A program made the position numbers and the translations under genes. Positions 8,242 through 19,375 of a stretch of 64,000 bases of DNA are shown piece by piece (positions within the stretch are counted from its first letter, which is position 1; each line of letters opens with the position of its first letter). The notes under the pieces are model-generated. The model ran no database searches, was not told the origin of the DNA, and saw only the letters and a list, made by a program, of their open reading frames with translations. The stretch is from Janthinobacterium rivuli (GTDB taxonomy: Bacteria; Pseudomonadota; Gammaproteobacteria; Burkholderiales; Burkholderiaceae_D): contig NZ_WFLJ01000011.1 in assembly GCF_009208735.1 (NCBI RefSeq), positions 1-64,000 on the forward strand, read 5' to 3'.

Positions 8242-11200
8242 ATGCATACTCCCGTCACGCCCGGCCTCCTCATCCTGCATGGCAACCAGCTGGAACAGCT
8301 GCGCGCCGCCGTCTTCCAGTGGCTGCGCCAGCATCCGCTGGCACCGCTGGAAACGGATATCTTCCTGGTGCAGTCGAACGGCGTGGCCGAGTGGCTGAAG
8401 ATCGCCCTGGCCGAGGAGATGGGGGTGTGCGCCGCCACGCGCATCGCGCTGCCGGCGCGCCTGCTGTGGGAAAGCTACCGGGGCATGCTGGGGCGCGAGC
8501 GCGTCCCGCGCGTGTCGCCGTTCGATAAATCCCCGCTCACCTGGCGTTTGATGCGCCTGTTGCCGTCCTTGCTGGCCGAGCCGGTGTTCGCGCCGCTGCG
8601 TTACTTCCTCGCCGATGGCGACAGCGAACGCCGGCTGCAGCTGGCCGAGCGCCTGGCCGACTTGTTCGACCAGTACCAAGTCTACCGCGCCGACTGGCTG
8701 GCCGATTGGGCGGCGGGGCGCGACCAGCTGCGCACGGCGCGTGGCGAAGCTATCGTCTTGAAGGAAGACCAGCGCTGGCAGGCGCAGTTGTGGCGCGCCG
8801 TGGCTGCCGACGTCGAGGCTTTCGAGCGCGACACGGGCCGCGCCGACATCCATGACGCCTTCCTGGCGGCGATCGCCGCCGGCGAGGCGCCGGTGGGCAA
8901 GCTGCCGCGCCGCGTGGTGCTGTTTGGCGTGTCGGCCTTGCCATACCAGACCTTGCAGGCGCTGGCCGCGCTGGCGCGCCACACGCAGGTGGTGCTGGCC
9001 GTGCCCAATCCATGCCAGTTCTACTGGGGCGACATCATCGACGGGCGCGACTTGCTGCGCGCGCAAAACAAGCGCCAGCGGCAGCGCAACGGCACCGACC
9101 TGGCGCAAATCCCGCTCGAAGCGCTGCATGCGCACAGCCATCCGCTGCTGGCCAGCTGGGGCAGGCAAGGGCGCGATTTCATCCGCATGCTCGACGAGTT
9201 CGACGAACACGCGCAAGCCGAGGGGCGCGACGACAGCCTGCGCATCGACCTGTTTGGCGAGGAAACGGGCGAGACCCTGCTGCAGCAGGTGCAGGTGGCC
9301 ATCCGCGAACTGCGCCCGCTGGCCGAACACGAACAAACGCCGCCCGACGCCGCCGACCGCTCGATCGAATTTCACGTGGCGCACAGCGTGCAGCGCGAAG
9401 TGGAAGTGCTGCACGACCAGCTGCTGGCCATGTTCGCGCACAGCGCCGAAACGGGCTTGCGTCCGCGCGACGTGGTGGTGATGGTGCCCGACATCGACAC
9501 CTTCACGGCCGCCATTCACGCCGTCTTCGGCCAGTACCGGCGCCATGACGAGCGTTTCATTCCGTTCGAGATCGGCGACGTGAAGGACCGCAGCGTCAAC
9601 CCGCTGCTCGTCGCGCTCGAGTGGCTGCTGCAGCTGCCGCAGCAGCGCTGCCGCCAGAGCGAAGTGCGCGACCTGCTCGACGTGCCCGCGCTGGCGGCCC
9701 GCTTTGGCCTGCAGCCGGACGACCTGGCCACCCTGGGCGCCTGGATCGAAGGGGCCGGCGTGCGCTGGGGCCTGGACCAGGCGCACCGCGCCGGCCTGGG
9801 GCTGGGCGCCGCAGGGGAACAGAATGCGTGGATCTTCGGCGTGCGGCGCATGCTGCTCGGTTATGCCAGCGGCAGTGGCGCCAGCTTTGGCGGCATCGAA
9901 CCGTATGCGGAAGTGGGCGGCCTCGATGCGGCGCTGGCGGGCTCGCTGGCGCAGCTGGTCGAGGCGCTGCTGCACTGGCGCACCGTGCTGGCCGGCGCGC
10001 GCACGCCAGCCGAATGGGGCGTGCAGGCGCGCGCGCTGCTGGCCGCGTTTTTCGACGCCGACGACGAGGGCGACCGCCTGACCCTGGCGCAGCTCGAAGG
10101 CGCCTTGCAAGGCTGGCTGGAAACCTGCGAGCATGCGGGCTTCGTCGAACCGGTGCCGCTGTCCGTGCTGCGCGTGGCGTGGCTGGGCGCGCTCGACGAG
10201 CCGACCCTGAACCACCAATTCGTCTCCGGCGGCGTGACCTTCTGTACCCTGATGCCGATGCGCGCCGTGCCGTTCCGTGTCGTGTGCCTGCTGGGCATGA
10301 ACGATGGCGACTTTCCGCGCCGCGCGCAGAAGGCCGATTTCGACTTGCTGGCGCTGCCCGGCATGGCGCGTCCGGGCGACCGCTCGCGCCGCGACGACGA
10401 CCGCTACCTGATGCTCGAAGCCCTGCTGGCCGCGCGCGACAAACTGTACGTGAGCTGGGTGGGGCGCAATGTGCGCGACAATTCCGAGCAGCCGCCGTCC
10501 GTGCTGGTGTCGCAGCTGCGCGATTACCTGGCCGCCGGCTGGTCGCTGGATCGGCACCTGGCCTCGCTCACCACCGAGCATGCGCTGCAGCCGTTCAGCC
10601 GCCGCTATTTCGAGGCCGATGGTTTGCTGACCTACGCGCGCGAATGGCGCGTGGCCCATGCCGAGGCCGATGCGGCCGATGCGCAAGACGCCGTGCCGCC
10701 GCTGGGTCCCTACGAGCTCGATCCCGGCACGCGTCTGAAACTGGGCGAGCTGGCCAGCTTTTTGCGCCAGCCCGTCAAGTACTTTTTCCGCCGCCGCTTG
10801 AGCGTGTATTTCGCCGATGCGGCCATGCTGGGCGAGGATGAAGAGCCGTTTGGCCTGAATGCGCTCGAGCGCTATCTGCTGGAAGACACCATGCTCGATG
10901 ACGGCGGCGCCGTGGAAGACATCGATGACGTGCGCGCCAGCCTGGAAGCGCGCGCCGGCAAGCTGGCGCGCGAAGGCGTGCTGCCCATCGGCCTGATCGG
11001 CCGGCAAGTACAGGCGCAATTGGTCGAGGCGCTGGTGCCCGTGCGCAGCGCATGGCTGTCCTTGCGCGCCTCGTTCCCGCAGGCGGCCGACAAGCGCGCC
11101 ATCAACTTGCCCTTCGGTGAAGTGCAGATCGACGACTGGCTCGACAAATTGCGCAGCAACGGCCAGGAGACGGCCTGGCTGATGCAGATTTCCTCGAAGG

Positions 11201-11670
11201 TGACGGACAAGGGCGGCCTGGCGCGCGGCGACAAGCTGATGCTGATGTGGCTGCGCCAGCTGGCCGCCGCCGCCCTCGACTTCCCTGTCACCGGCTATCT
11301 GGTGGCGCGCGACGCCATCGTCAGCATGGCGCCGCTCGATCCGGACACGTCGCGCGAGGCGCTGGCCACCTTGCTGGCGCTGTGGCGCGAAGGCATGAAC
11401 CATCCCTTGCCCACGGCCTGCAAGACGGGGCTGGCGCTGGTGCAGCAGGGCGACCCGGGCGCCGTCTATGATGGCGGCTTCGACATGTCGGGCGAGCGCG
11501 AGGAACTGTGCCTGGCGCGCCTGTGGCCCGAGTTTTCCGCCTTGGCCGCCGAGGAGGCGTGGGAAGACTGCACGCGCGAGCTGTATGGACCGCTGGCCGA
11601 CTGGCTGCAACAGCACATCACGATCGACCCGATCAGCGCGCCCTTCGATGGCGCGGGAGAAGAACAATGA
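8242..11670 (+). CDS. recC: Exodeoxyribonuclease V gamma subunit RecC
   Basis: A 1142-residue protein that begins with the RecC signature region (LLILHGNQLEQL, then IFLVQSNGVAEWLK) and carries GMNDGDFPR around residue 690, a family motif in the inactive helicase-like half. RecC scans for Chi and holds RecB and RecD in the heterotrimer that processes double-strand ends for RecA loading. Its stop overlaps the recB start (ATGA at 11667-11670), indicating translational coupling. The length is normal. The first gene of the operon has no strong ribosome binding site; the ATG at 8242 is the best-supported start. Confidence 0.95.
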   Translation: MHTPVTPGLLILHGNQLEQLRAAVFQWLRQHPLAPLETDIFLVQSNGVAEWLKIALAEEMGVCAATRIALPARLLWESYRGMLGRERVPRVSPFDKSPLTWRLMRLLPSLLAEPVFAPLRYFLADGDSERRLQLAERLADLFDQYQVYRADWLADWAAGRDQLRTARGEAIVLKEDQRWQAQLWRAVAADVEAFERDTGRADIHDAFLAAIAAGEAPVGKLPRRVVLFGVSALPYQTLQALAALARHTQVVLAVPNPCQFYWGDIIDGRDLLRAQNKRQRQRNGTDLAQIPLEALHAHSHPLLASWGRQGRDFIRMLDEFDEHAQAEGRDDSLRIDLFGEETGETLLQQVQVAIRELRPLAEHEQTPPDAADRSIEFHVAHSVQREVEVLHDQLLAMFAHSAETGLRPRDVVVMVPDIDTFTAAIHAVFGQYRRHDERFIPFEIGDVKDRSVNPLLVALEWLLQLPQQRCRQSEVRDLLDVPALAARFGLQPDDLATLGAWIEGAGVRWGLDQAHRAGLGLGAAGEQNAWIFGVRRMLLGYASGSGASFGGIEPYAEVGGLDAALAGSLAQLVEALLHWRTVLAGARTPAEWGVQARALLAAFFDADDEGDRLTLAQLEGALQGWLETCEHAGFVEPVPLSVLRVAWLGALDEPTLNHQFVSGGVTFCTLMPMRAVPFRVVCLLGMNDGDFPRRAQKADFDLLALPGMARPGDRSRRDDDRYLMLEALLAARDKLYVSWVGRNVRDNSEQPPSVLVSQLRDYLAAGWSLDRHLASLTTEHALQPFSRRYFEADGLLTYAREWRVAHAEADAADAQDAVPPLGPYELDPGTRLKLGELASFLRQPVKYFFRRRLSVYFADAAMLGEDEEPFGLNALERYLLEDTMLDDGGAVEDIDDVRASLEARAGKLAREGVLPIGLIGRQVQAQLVEALVPVRSAWLSLRASFPQAADKRAINLPFGEVQIDDWLDKLRSNGQETAWLMQISSKVTDKGGLARGDKLMLMWLRQLAAAALDFPVTGYLVARDAIVSMAPLDPDTSREALATLLALWREGMNHPLPTACKTGLALVQQGDPGAVYDGGFDMSGEREELCLARLWPEFSALAAEEAWEDCTRELYGPLADWLQQHITIDPISAPFDGAGEEQ

Positions 11671-14600
11671 CGAGCCATCTGCTCAACCCCCTGGCGTTCC
11701 CGCTGCACGGCTCGCGCCTGATCGAGGCGTCTGCCGGCACCGGCAAGACCTGGACCATCGCCGCGCTGTACGTGCGGCTCGTGCTGGGACACGGCGACGA
11801 CGACAGCCGTTTCGCGCGCCCGCTGCTGCCGGCCGATATCCTCGTGATGACGTTTACCCGCGCCGCCACGCGCGAATTGTCGAACCGCGTGCGCGAGCGC
11901 CTGATCGAGGCGGCCGCCTATTTCCGCCACGAATTTGGCATTGCGTCCGGCGGCAGCGACCCGTTTCTCGACGCCTTGCTGGAATCCTATCCGGACGAGA
12001 GCGAGCGGCAAAAGGCCGCGCACCGGCTGATGCTGGCCGCCGAGACGATGGATGAAGCGGCCATCTTCACCATCGACGCCTGGTGCCAGCGCATGCTGCG
12101 CGAACACGCGTTCGACAGCGGAAGCCTGTTCGACGAGGAACTGGTCAGCGACGAGCAAGCGCTGTTCGAGGATGCGGCCCACGATTACTGGCGCCAGCAA
12201 GTCTATCCCTTGCCGCCGCTGGCGCTCGAGGTGCTGCTGGCTTGCTGGCCCGACGTCGACGCGCTGAAGAAAGGCGCGCGCGAACTGGCGCGCCGCGCGG
12301 ACATCACCGGCATGGCGGACGAGGAACCGTTGTCCGCGCTGATCGCGCGCGAACAGCGGGCGCTGGCCGCGCAGCTGGCCACCCTGAAGGCGGGCTGGGT
12401 CGAGCGCGTGGACAGCATGGCCGCGTGGATCAACGACCATCGCGCCGCCAATCCCAAGTGCTTTAACGGCGTCAAGATGAAGCCGGAGAACCTGGCGAAA
12501 TGGTTCGACGGCTTGCGCCGCTGGGCGCAGGATCCGCTGTTGCTGCAGCCGGCCATCACGGCCAAGGCGTGGGAACGCCTGACGCCGTTCGGCATCGAGG
12601 ATGCGTTTGCCAAGAGTTTCACGGCCCAGGTGCCCGAGTGCTTCGAACACACGGAGGCGCTGGGGATCGCCCTGGCGGCATTGACGCCGCTGGCGCACAA
12701 GCTGCACCTGCATGCGGCGGCGGCCATCGCGCGACGCATGGACCAGTTAAAACGCCAGTCGCGCCAGTTCGGCTTTGCCGACATGCTGCAGCGCCTGCAC
12801 GATGCGCTGGCCGGCGAGAATGGCGCGGCCCTGCGCCAGCGCATCATCGACCAGTATCCGCTGGCGATGGTCGACGAATTCCAGGATACGGCGCCGGCCC
12901 AGTACCAGATATTCAACCTGCTGTACCGCATCGCCGACAACGACCCGGCGCTGGGCCTGTTTTTGATCGGCGACCCGAAGCAGTCGATCTACGGCTTTCG
13001 CGGCGCCGACATCCAGAGCTACCTGGCGGCGCGCCGCGCCACCGCCGGCCGCCATTACCAGCTGGGCACCAACTACCGTTCGACGGCGCCGCTGGTGGCG
13101 GCCGTCAACCAGCTGTTCCTGCATGCGGAGCGCGACGAGGTGCCGGCAGGCGCCTTCCGCTACCGCAAAGGGGATGACAATCCGCTGCCGTTCGAGGCCG
13201 TCGACGCCAAGGGCCGCGCCGAGCACCTGGTGAACGCCGGCGGCCCGCTCCCGGCCCTGCTGGCCGCATGCGCCAGCGATGAAGGGCTGCGCGGCGACAG
13301 CTACCGCGAGTATTTCGCGCAGCACTGCGCCGAGCACATCGTCGCCATGCTGGGCGACCCGCAAGCCGGTTTCGCCGGTCCCGACGGTTTTACGCGCTTG
13401 CAGCCCGCGGATATCGCCATCCTCGTGCGCGACCGCAAGGAGGCCGCGGCCATCCGCCGCGCGCTGGCGCGCCGCCGGGTCGCCAGCGTGTACCTGTCCG
13501 ACAAGGATTCCGTCGTCGACAGCGAGGAAGCGCAAGACGTGCTGCGCTGGCTGGCGGCGCTGGCCAACCCGCTCGACGGCGGGCTGGCGCGCGCCGCGTT
13601 TGCCACGCGCACCATCGGCCTGTCGCTGGGCGAGCTGGCGCGCCTGTCGAGCGACGAACTGGAATGGGAACGCCGCGTCGAGCAACTGAAGGCCTTGCAC
13701 CTGATCTGGCAGCGCCAGGGTGTGCTGGCCATGCTGCGCCGCTTCATCCACGAACTGCGGCTGCCGGCCATGCTGCTGCAGCAGACGGGCGGCGAGCGGC
13801 GGCTGACGAATCTGCTGCACCTGGCCGAACTGCTGCAATCGGCCAGCCGCCAGCTCGATGGCGAACAGGCGCTGATACGCTGGCTGGCCGAGCAGATCGC
13901 CGGCGAGGGCGACAACGGCGACGAGCGCGTGCTGCGCCTGGAAAGCGATGCGGAACTGGTGAAAGTCATCACCGTGCACAAATCCAAGGGCCTCGAATAT
14001 CCGCTCGTGTATCTGCCATTCGCTGTCACGGCGCGCAAGGTGGATAAACGCAACCGCAGCTTCTTCGACTATGCGGATGAAAAAGGCGAGCGCCGTCTCG
14101 ACCTGTCCCTGTCCGACGAAGCCATGGCGGCGGTCGAGGAAGCGCGCATCGAGGAAGACTTGCGCCTGCTGTACGTGGCCCTGACGCGCGCGCGCCACTT
14201 CCTGTGGCTGGGCGTGGCCGCCCAGGCGGCGCGCAAGGCGGGCGAGAACACCTTGCACGAATCGGCGCTCGGCTACCTGCTGACGGGCGGCGACAAGCTG
14301 CCGTCCGACCAGCTGCTGCTGCGCTGGCAGCAGGTGGCGGGCGATTGCGACGCCATCTATGTGAGCGCGCTGGCGCAGCCCGATGCCTGCACGGTGCTCG
14401 ACCGCGTCGAGCGGCGCCCTGAATTGCGTCCGGCGCCCGTATTCGCGGGCGAATTCGAGCGCGACTGGTCAGTGGGCAGCTTTACCTCGCTGACGCGCCA
14501 GATCGGCGCCGTGGCGGCCGCGCATGTGCCGCAGCGGGCGCTGGAAGAGACCCTGCTGGAAGATGGCACGGCGGTAGCCGTAGCCTCGCCGATGCAAATG

Positions 14601-15338
14601 GGTGACGCGCCCTGGCACCGCTTCCCGCGCGGTTCCGTGCCCGGCAATTTCCTGCACGAGCAGCTTGAATGGATGGGCAGCGAAGGTTTTGACAGCGTCC
14701 ACGACGACAATTTCACTACGCGCCTGGCCGCGCGCTGCGAGCGGGCGGGCTGGGGACACCGCCAGGAAGACGCCATCGCCTGGCTTCGGGAAATCGCCGT
14801 CACGCCGCTGCCGCTGCTCGATGCGTCGCTGTCCGAACTCGATAGCACGCTGTCCGAGATGGAGTTCTGGTTCCCCAGCGAGCATCTGTCCACGGGCGCG
14901 CTCGACCAGCTGTGCACGCGTTTGCTGCTCGATGGCGCGCCGCGCCCCGTGCTGCCGCGGCGCCAGCTGCACGGCATGTTGAAAGGCTTTGCCGACCTGG
15001 TCATCGAACGGGATGGCCGCTACTGGGTGCTCGACTACAAGTCGAACGCGCTGGGCGCCAACGACGCGGCGTATCACACGGCCGCGCTGGCGGCCGGCAT
15101 GGCGCAGCACCGCTACGATATCCAGGGCGCCATCTACATGCTGGCCCTGCACCGGCTGCTGAAAAGCCGGCTCGGTGACGCGTATGATCCGGCCGAGCAG
15201 CTGGGCGGCGCCATCTTCCTGTTCCTGCGCGGTATCGCGAATGCGGACACGCATGGCTGCTACTGGCTCGCGCCGCAGCTGGAACTGCTGGACGGCCTCG
15301 ATCAACTGTTAGAAGAAACGGAACACCATGCAGCCTGA
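11667..15338 (+). CDS. recB: Exodeoxyribonuclease V beta subunit RecB (helicase-nuclease)
   Basis: A 1223-residue UvrD/Rep-family helicase fused to a C-terminal nuclease. Walker A is EASAGTGKT near residues 20-28, helicase motif II appears as DEFQDTAPAQ, GDPKQSIYGFRG is motif III, and VITVHKSKGLEYP is motif V-like. The C-terminal nuclease motif is WVLDYKSN near residue 1122, with the catalytic Asp and Lys present, so both activities should be intact. It starts at ATG 11667 inside the recC stop and ends within the start of recD, giving a tightly coupled recC-recB-recD unit. Confidence 0.96.
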   Translation: MTSHLLNPLAFPLHGSRLIEASAGTGKTWTIAALYVRLVLGHGDDDSRFARPLLPADILVMTFTRAATRELSNRVRERLIEAAAYFRHEFGIASGGSDPFLDALLESYPDESERQKAAHRLMLAAETMDEAAIFTIDAWCQRMLREHAFDSGSLFDEELVSDEQALFEDAAHDYWRQQVYPLPPLALEVLLACWPDVDALKKGARELARRADITGMADEEPLSALIAREQRALAAQLATLKAGWVERVDSMAAWINDHRAANPKCFNGVKMKPENLAKWFDGLRRWAQDPLLLQPAITAKAWERLTPFGIEDAFAKSFTAQVPECFEHTEALGIALAALTPLAHKLHLHAAAAIARRMDQLKRQSRQFGFADMLQRLHDALAGENGAALRQRIIDQYPLAMVDEFQDTAPAQYQIFNLLYRIADNDPALGLFLIGDPKQSIYGFRGADIQSYLAARRATAGRHYQLGTNYRSTAPLVAAVNQLFLHAERDEVPAGAFRYRKGDDNPLPFEAVDAKGRAEHLVNAGGPLPALLAACASDEGLRGDSYREYFAQHCAEHIVAMLGDPQAGFAGPDGFTRLQPADIAILVRDRKEAAAIRRALARRRVASVYLSDKDSVVDSEEAQDVLRWLAALANPLDGGLARAAFATRTIGLSLGELARLSSDELEWERRVEQLKALHLIWQRQGVLAMLRRFIHELRLPAMLLQQTGGERRLTNLLHLAELLQSASRQLDGEQALIRWLAEQIAGEGDNGDERVLRLESDAELVKVITVHKSKGLEYPLVYLPFAVTARKVDKRNRSFFDYADEKGERRLDLSLSDEAMAAVEEARIEEDLRLLYVALTRARHFLWLGVAAQAARKAGENTLHESALGYLLTGGDKLPSDQLLLRWQQVAGDCDAIYVSALAQPDACTVLDRVERRPELRPAPVFAGEFERDWSVGSFTSLTRQIGAVAAAHVPQRALEETLLEDGTAVAVASPMQMGDAPWHRFPRGSVPGNFLHEQLEWMGSEGFDSVHDDNFTTRLAARCERAGWGHRQEDAIAWLREIAVTPLPLLDASLSELDSTLSEMEFWFPSEHLSTGALDQLCTRLLLDGAPRPVLPRRQLHGMLKGFADLVIERDGRYWVLDYKSNALGANDAAYHTAALAAGMAQHRYDIQGAIYMLALHRLLKSRLGDAYDPAEQLGGAIFLFLRGIANADTHGCYWLAPQLELLDGLDQLLEETEHHAA

Positions 15339-17286
15339 TGAGCAAATGAATGCCTTGTTGACCCATGTCGACGGCGTCGCCGAGGAGGGCCACTTGCGCC
15401 GCCTGAGTGCCGCCTTTGCCCGCTTCATCGCCAGCCTGGACGAGCAGGCGCCGCATGCGCCCGCGGTCGCCGTGGCTTGCGTGGTGCTGTCCGAGCTGGA
15501 AGGGCGGGGCCACAGCTGTCTGATGCTGGCTGACCTGGCCAGTGAACCGTCGCAGCTGCTGGGCTGGAGCGAGGAACAGTGGCATGCGGTGCTGGCCGTT
15601 TCCGGTCCGCTGCCCGACAGCGCCGCCGGCTGGCGCGCGCTGCTGGCCGGCGCGCCGCAGGTGTGGCAGGTGGGTGCGGCCGACGTGCGCCAGCCGCTGG
15701 TGCTCGATGGCGATCGCCTGTATTTGCGCCGCTACTGGCGCGACGAGACCCTGGTGGGCGAGAAAATCGCGCTCCGCGCGCAGGGTTTGACGCATCCGCC
15801 ACTGGCGCAGGTGCGGCAGTGGCTCGACATCCTGTTCGACCAGCCGGCCAGGGACGGTGGCCCGGACTGGCAAAAGGTGGCGTGCGCCATCGCCCTGCGC
15901 GGCAAGGTGGCCATCATCACGGGCGGCCCGGGGACGGGAAAAACCTACACGGTGGCCAGTTTGCTGACCCTGCTGTTTGCCGTCTCGCCGCAGCCGGAGC
16001 AGCTGCGCATCGCGCTGGCCGCGCCGACCGGCAAGGCGGCCGCGCGATTAAAACAGTCGATCGACAAGGCGCTGGAAGGCTTGGCGGCGAAGGCGGGTGA
16101 TGCCTTGCCCCTGCTGGAACTGGCGCGGCGCATGGGCGCGGCGCGCACCCTGCACAGCTTGCTGGGCGCGCGGCCCGATACGCGCGCCTTTGCCCACCAC
16201 GCGGGCAATCCGCTCGAGGTCGACGTGCTGATTGTCGATGAAGCGTCGATGGTGCACCTGGAGATGATGGCGTCGGTGCTCGACGCCTTGCCGCCCACGG
16301 CGATCCTGATCCTGCTGGGCGACAAGGATCAATTGGCGTCGGTGGAGGCGGGCGCCGTGCTGGGCGACTTGTGCCACGACGCGCAGGCGGGCGGCTACAC
16401 GGACGCCACCATCGCGTATGCGCAGGCGGCCAGCGGCGTGGCCATTCCGCCCGCCTTCGCGGGAGCGGCCGGCGCGCTGGCGCAGCAGACGGTGATGCTG
16501 CGGCACAGCCACCGCTTCAGCGGTCCGATCGGCGAGCTGGCGCTGGCCGTGAATGGCGGCAGGCCCGATCTGGCCAAGGCCTGCTTCGCCGGCGACAGCG
16601 GCGGCCAGCTGGCGTGGACGGTGCCTTCGCAGCAGGAAGACGTGCTGCGCCTGGCCTTGCGCGGACGTCCGGATGCGCCGGGCGGCTACCAGCCTTACCT
16701 GGAACTGGTGAATGCCGGGGGCGAAGGCTATGCGCAGCATGACGACTGGGTGCGCGCCGTGCTGCACAGTTTTGAATCGTTCCGCATCCTGTGCGCCGTG
16801 CGCGAAGGAGAGTGGGGCGTGGCCGGCTTGAACACGGCCATCGAGCTGCGGCTGGAAAAGGAAGGGCTGATACGCCGCAGCGAATGGTATGTGGGGCGCC
16901 CCGTGATGGTGACGCGCAACGACTATGGCACGGGCGTGTTCAACGGCGACATCGGCTTGACCTTGCGCGACCCTGCGCGTCCCGGCTCCCTGCGCGTGTA
17001 CTTTTTGGAGGGCGAAAACGTGCGCAGCGTGCTGGCCACGCGTTTGCGCCACGTGGAGACGGCGTTCGCCATGACGGTGCACAAGTCGCAAGGCTCGGAA
17101 TTTCGCCACACGGTGCTGGTGCTGCCGCAGGAAGGCGGCGCCATGCTGGCGCGCGAACTGGTCTACACGGGCATCACGCGCGCGCGCGACTTCTTTACCC
17201 TCGTCTCGCCCACGCAGGCCGTGCTGTTCGACGCGATCCTGCGCCGCACGCAGCGCGCCAGCGGCTTAAGGGGGCTGATTGGCTGA
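15328..17286 (+). CDS. recD: Exodeoxyribonuclease V alpha subunit RecD
   Basis: A 652-residue SF1B helicase. Walker A is GGPGTGKTYT from residue 199, Walker B is IVDEASMVH, followed by LLGDKDQL and the C-terminal MTVHKSQGSEF motif. RecD is the 5'-3' motor of RecBCD and regulates its nuclease. The first eleven bases overlap the recB end; GGAAC lies a few bases before ATG 15328. The order recC-recB-recD differs from the E. coli recC-ptrA-recB-recD arrangement only by the lack of the protease gene between recC and recB. Confidence 0.95.
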   Translation: MQPDEQMNALLTHVDGVAEEGHLRRLSAAFARFIASLDEQAPHAPAVAVACVVLSELEGRGHSCLMLADLASEPSQLLGWSEEQWHAVLAVSGPLPDSAAGWRALLAGAPQVWQVGAADVRQPLVLDGDRLYLRRYWRDETLVGEKIALRAQGLTHPPLAQVRQWLDILFDQPARDGGPDWQKVACAIALRGKVAIITGGPGTGKTYTVASLLTLLFAVSPQPEQLRIALAAPTGKAAARLKQSIDKALEGLAAKAGDALPLLELARRMGAARTLHSLLGARPDTRAFAHHAGNPLEVDVLIVDEASMVHLEMMASVLDALPPTAILILLGDKDQLASVEAGAVLGDLCHDAQAGGYTDATIAYAQAASGVAIPPAFAGAAGALAQQTVMLRHSHRFSGPIGELALAVNGGRPDLAKACFAGDSGGQLAWTVPSQQEDVLRLALRGRPDAPGGYQPYLELVNAGGEGYAQHDDWVRAVLHSFESFRILCAVREGEWGVAGLNTAIELRLEKEGLIRRSEWYVGRPVMVTRNDYGTGVFNGDIGLTLRDPARPGSLRVYFLEGENVRSVLATRLRHVETAFAMTVHKSQGSEFRHTVLVLPQEGGAMLARELVYTGITRARDFFTLVSPTQAVLFDAILRRTQRASGLRGLIG

Positions 17287-17445
17287 TGGCTTGACCGGGT
17301 TCGACAGGTTTCCATGTGGAAATATATGTGTTGTATTCCGAATATTGATGGAAATTGTTCCGATTTTTGTGTGAGAATGCTTTCGTAGAGAAAGCGGTGC
17401 AAAAGCACTGTTTCACGCCATTAAAATCGAAACGAGGAGTCCATC

Positions 17446-19368
17446 ATGTTGTCTTCCCTTCGCACGCGGCTGGTGCTCATTTGCGTGGCCATCGTCGTGC
17501 TGTCCATGCTGGCCTTGTCGGTCGCCAATTACCTCACCACGCGCAGCAGCATGCTGGCGTCGGCCGACCAGCAGATGCAGCAGCTGCTGCAAAGCCAGTC
17601 CGCCGTGCTGGCGCAATGGGTCGATGGCAAGAAAAAGGTCATGGCGTCCGTCGTCATGTCGGCCGAGACGCCCGATCCGCTGCGCGCCTTCCAGATCGCG
17701 GAAAAGGCCGGTGACTTCGCGGAAGTGTTCATCGGTTATGCGGACAAGCGCTCCGTGTTTACCCATCCGGGCCGTCCTGCCGATTTCGATCCCACCGCGC
17801 GCGCCTGGTACACGGACACCGTGAAGGCCGGCGTGCCGATGCTCACGCCGCCGTACGTGGACGCGGCCAGCCACAAGCTGGTGGTGTCGTTCACGGCGCC
17901 CGTCGGCCCGAAAGAGGCGCTGCTGGGCGTGGCGGGCGCGGACGTGCTGCTCGATACGGTGATCGCCAATGTGGTGGCGATCAAGCCGACGCCGCACAGC
18001 TTTGCCTTCCTCGTCGACCAGGCCGGCACCATCATCGCCCACGCGAACAAGGACCTGAGCCTGCAGCCGGTGGGTAAAATCGATGCGGCGCTGTCGGCCG
18101 CGCAGGTCAACCGGCTGGAAAGCACGCGCACGAGCGACGCCGTGCGCTTGAACGAGCGCGACGGCATGCTGTACGTCACGCGCGTGGCCGGCACCGACTG
18201 GCTGCTGGCCGTGGTGCTGGATCAGCAGGAAGCCATGCAAGCCTTGCAGACGATGCTGACGACGGCCACCGTCACGGCCGCGCTGCTGACCGGGCTGGCG
18301 GCGCTGCTGCTGTCGCTGCTGGTGTTCAAGATGCTCAAGCGCCTGGAACTGGTGCGCGACGCGCTCGACGACATCGCCTCGGGCGAAGGCGACCTGACGC
18401 GCCGCCTCGACGCTTCCGGCGTGGATGAACTGGCGCAGATCGCGGGCGCCTTCAACCGTTTCATCGACAAGATCGCCGCCGTGCTGGTGAAAATCCGCAC
18501 GGCCAGCGAATCGGTGAAGGTATCGTCGTCGGAAATCGCCGCCGGCAACCAGGACCTGTCGTCGCGCACGGAACAGCAAGCCAGTTCGCTGGAAGAGACT
18601 GCGGCCTCGATGGAAGAGCTGACCAGCACCGTGAAACAGAACGCGGACAATGCGCGCCAGGCCAACCAGATGGCGCAATCGGCATCCGGCGTGGCCAGCA
18701 AGGGCGGTCAAGTGGTGGCGCAGGTGGTCGATACCATGGCCTCGATCAACGACTCGTCGAAGAAGATCGTCGACATCATCAGCGTCATCGACGGCATCGC
18801 CTTCCAGACGAATATCCTCGCGCTCAATGCGGCCGTGGAAGCGGCGCGCGCGGGCGAACAGGGACGCGGTTTCGCCGTCGTGGCGACGGAAGTGCGCAGC
18901 CTGGCGCAACGCTCCGCCGGCGCGGCCAAGGAAATCAAGCTGCTGATCGACGATTCGGTGGGCAAGGTCGATTCGGGCGCGCGCCTGGTCGACGAGGCCG
19001 GCGCGACGATGCAGGAAATCGTCGACAGCGTGCGCCGCGTCACCGACATCATGGGCGAGATCACGGCCGCCAGCGTCGAGCAAAGCTCGGGCATCGAACA
19101 GGTGAATCAGGCCATCGCGCAGATGGACCAGGTGACGCAGCAGAACGCGGCCCTGGTGGAGGAGGCGGCCGCCGCGGCGGAAAGCCTGCAAGACCAGGCC
19201 AGCACCCTGGCGCAGGTGGTGGGCGTGTTCAAGCTCGATGAGGGGCAGGCGCCGGCGCCGGTCAAACCGGCGGCGCGCGCACCTGCCGTGCAGCGCATCG
19301 CCAGCCGTCCGGTCGCCAAAGCGGCTGGCCGCAAGGCGGAACAGTCCGAGGAGTGGGAGACTTTTTAA
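17446..19368 (+). CDS. Methyl-accepting chemotaxis protein with Cache sensor domain
   Basis: A 640-residue chemoreceptor. One transmembrane helix near residues 7-28, a periplasmic dCache-like domain ([16 protein letters not shown] is typical), a second helix near 270-295, HAMP, then a long signalling domain with the hairpin tip around [18 protein letters not shown]. The protein ends exactly in EWETF, matching the C-terminal pentapeptide that recruits CheR/CheB in receptors such as Tar and Tsr, so adaptation is probably tethered. ATG 17446 has AGGAG upstream. The 159-base upstream gap holds a small inverted repeat TTTCCA-TG-TGGAAA (17309-17322), but no convincing sigma-28 promoter was found. 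Confidence 0.93.
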   Translation: MLSSLRTRLVLICVAIVVLSMLALSVANYLTTRSSMLASADQQMQQLLQSQSAVLAQWVDGKKKVMASVVMSAETPDPLRAFQIAEKAGDFAEVFIGYADKRSVFTHPGRPADFDPTARAWYTDTVKAGVPMLTPPYVDAASHKLVVSFTAPVGPKEALLGVAGADVLLDTVIANVVAIKPTPHSFAFLVDQAGTIIAHANKDLSLQPVGKIDAALSAAQVNRLESTRTSDAVRLNERDGMLYVTRVAGTDWLLAVVLDQQEAMQALQTMLTTATVTAALLTGLAALLLSLLVFKMLKRLELVRDALDDIASGEGDLTRRLDASGVDELAQIAGAFNRFIDKIAAVLVKIRTASESVKVSSSEIAAGNQDLSSRTEQQASSLEETAASMEELTSTVKQNADNARQANQMAQSASGVASKGGQVVAQVVDTMASINDSSKKIVDIISVIDGIAFQTNILALNAAVEAARAGEQGRGFAVVATEVRSLAQRSAGAAKEIKLLIDDSVGKVDSGARLVDEAGATMQEIVDSVRRVTDIMGEITAASVEQSSGIEQVNQAIAQMDQVTQQNAALVEEAAAAAESLQDQASTLAQVVGVFKLDEGQAPAPVKPAARAPAVQRIASRPVAKAAGRKAEQSEEWETF

Positions 19369-19375
19369 GCAGCGC

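Noticed and set aside
3877-11667. A 2596-codon minus-strand open frame across lysR, the hybrid kinase and recC
   Set aside because: It is an antisense shadow of well-supported plus-strand genes in GC-rich DNA; it has His/Arg/Gln-rich composition, no domain and no ribosome binding site.
12747-14258. Long minus-strand open frame within recB
   Set aside because: Antisense to a gene with clear helicase and nuclease motifs; composition is typical of a shadow frame.
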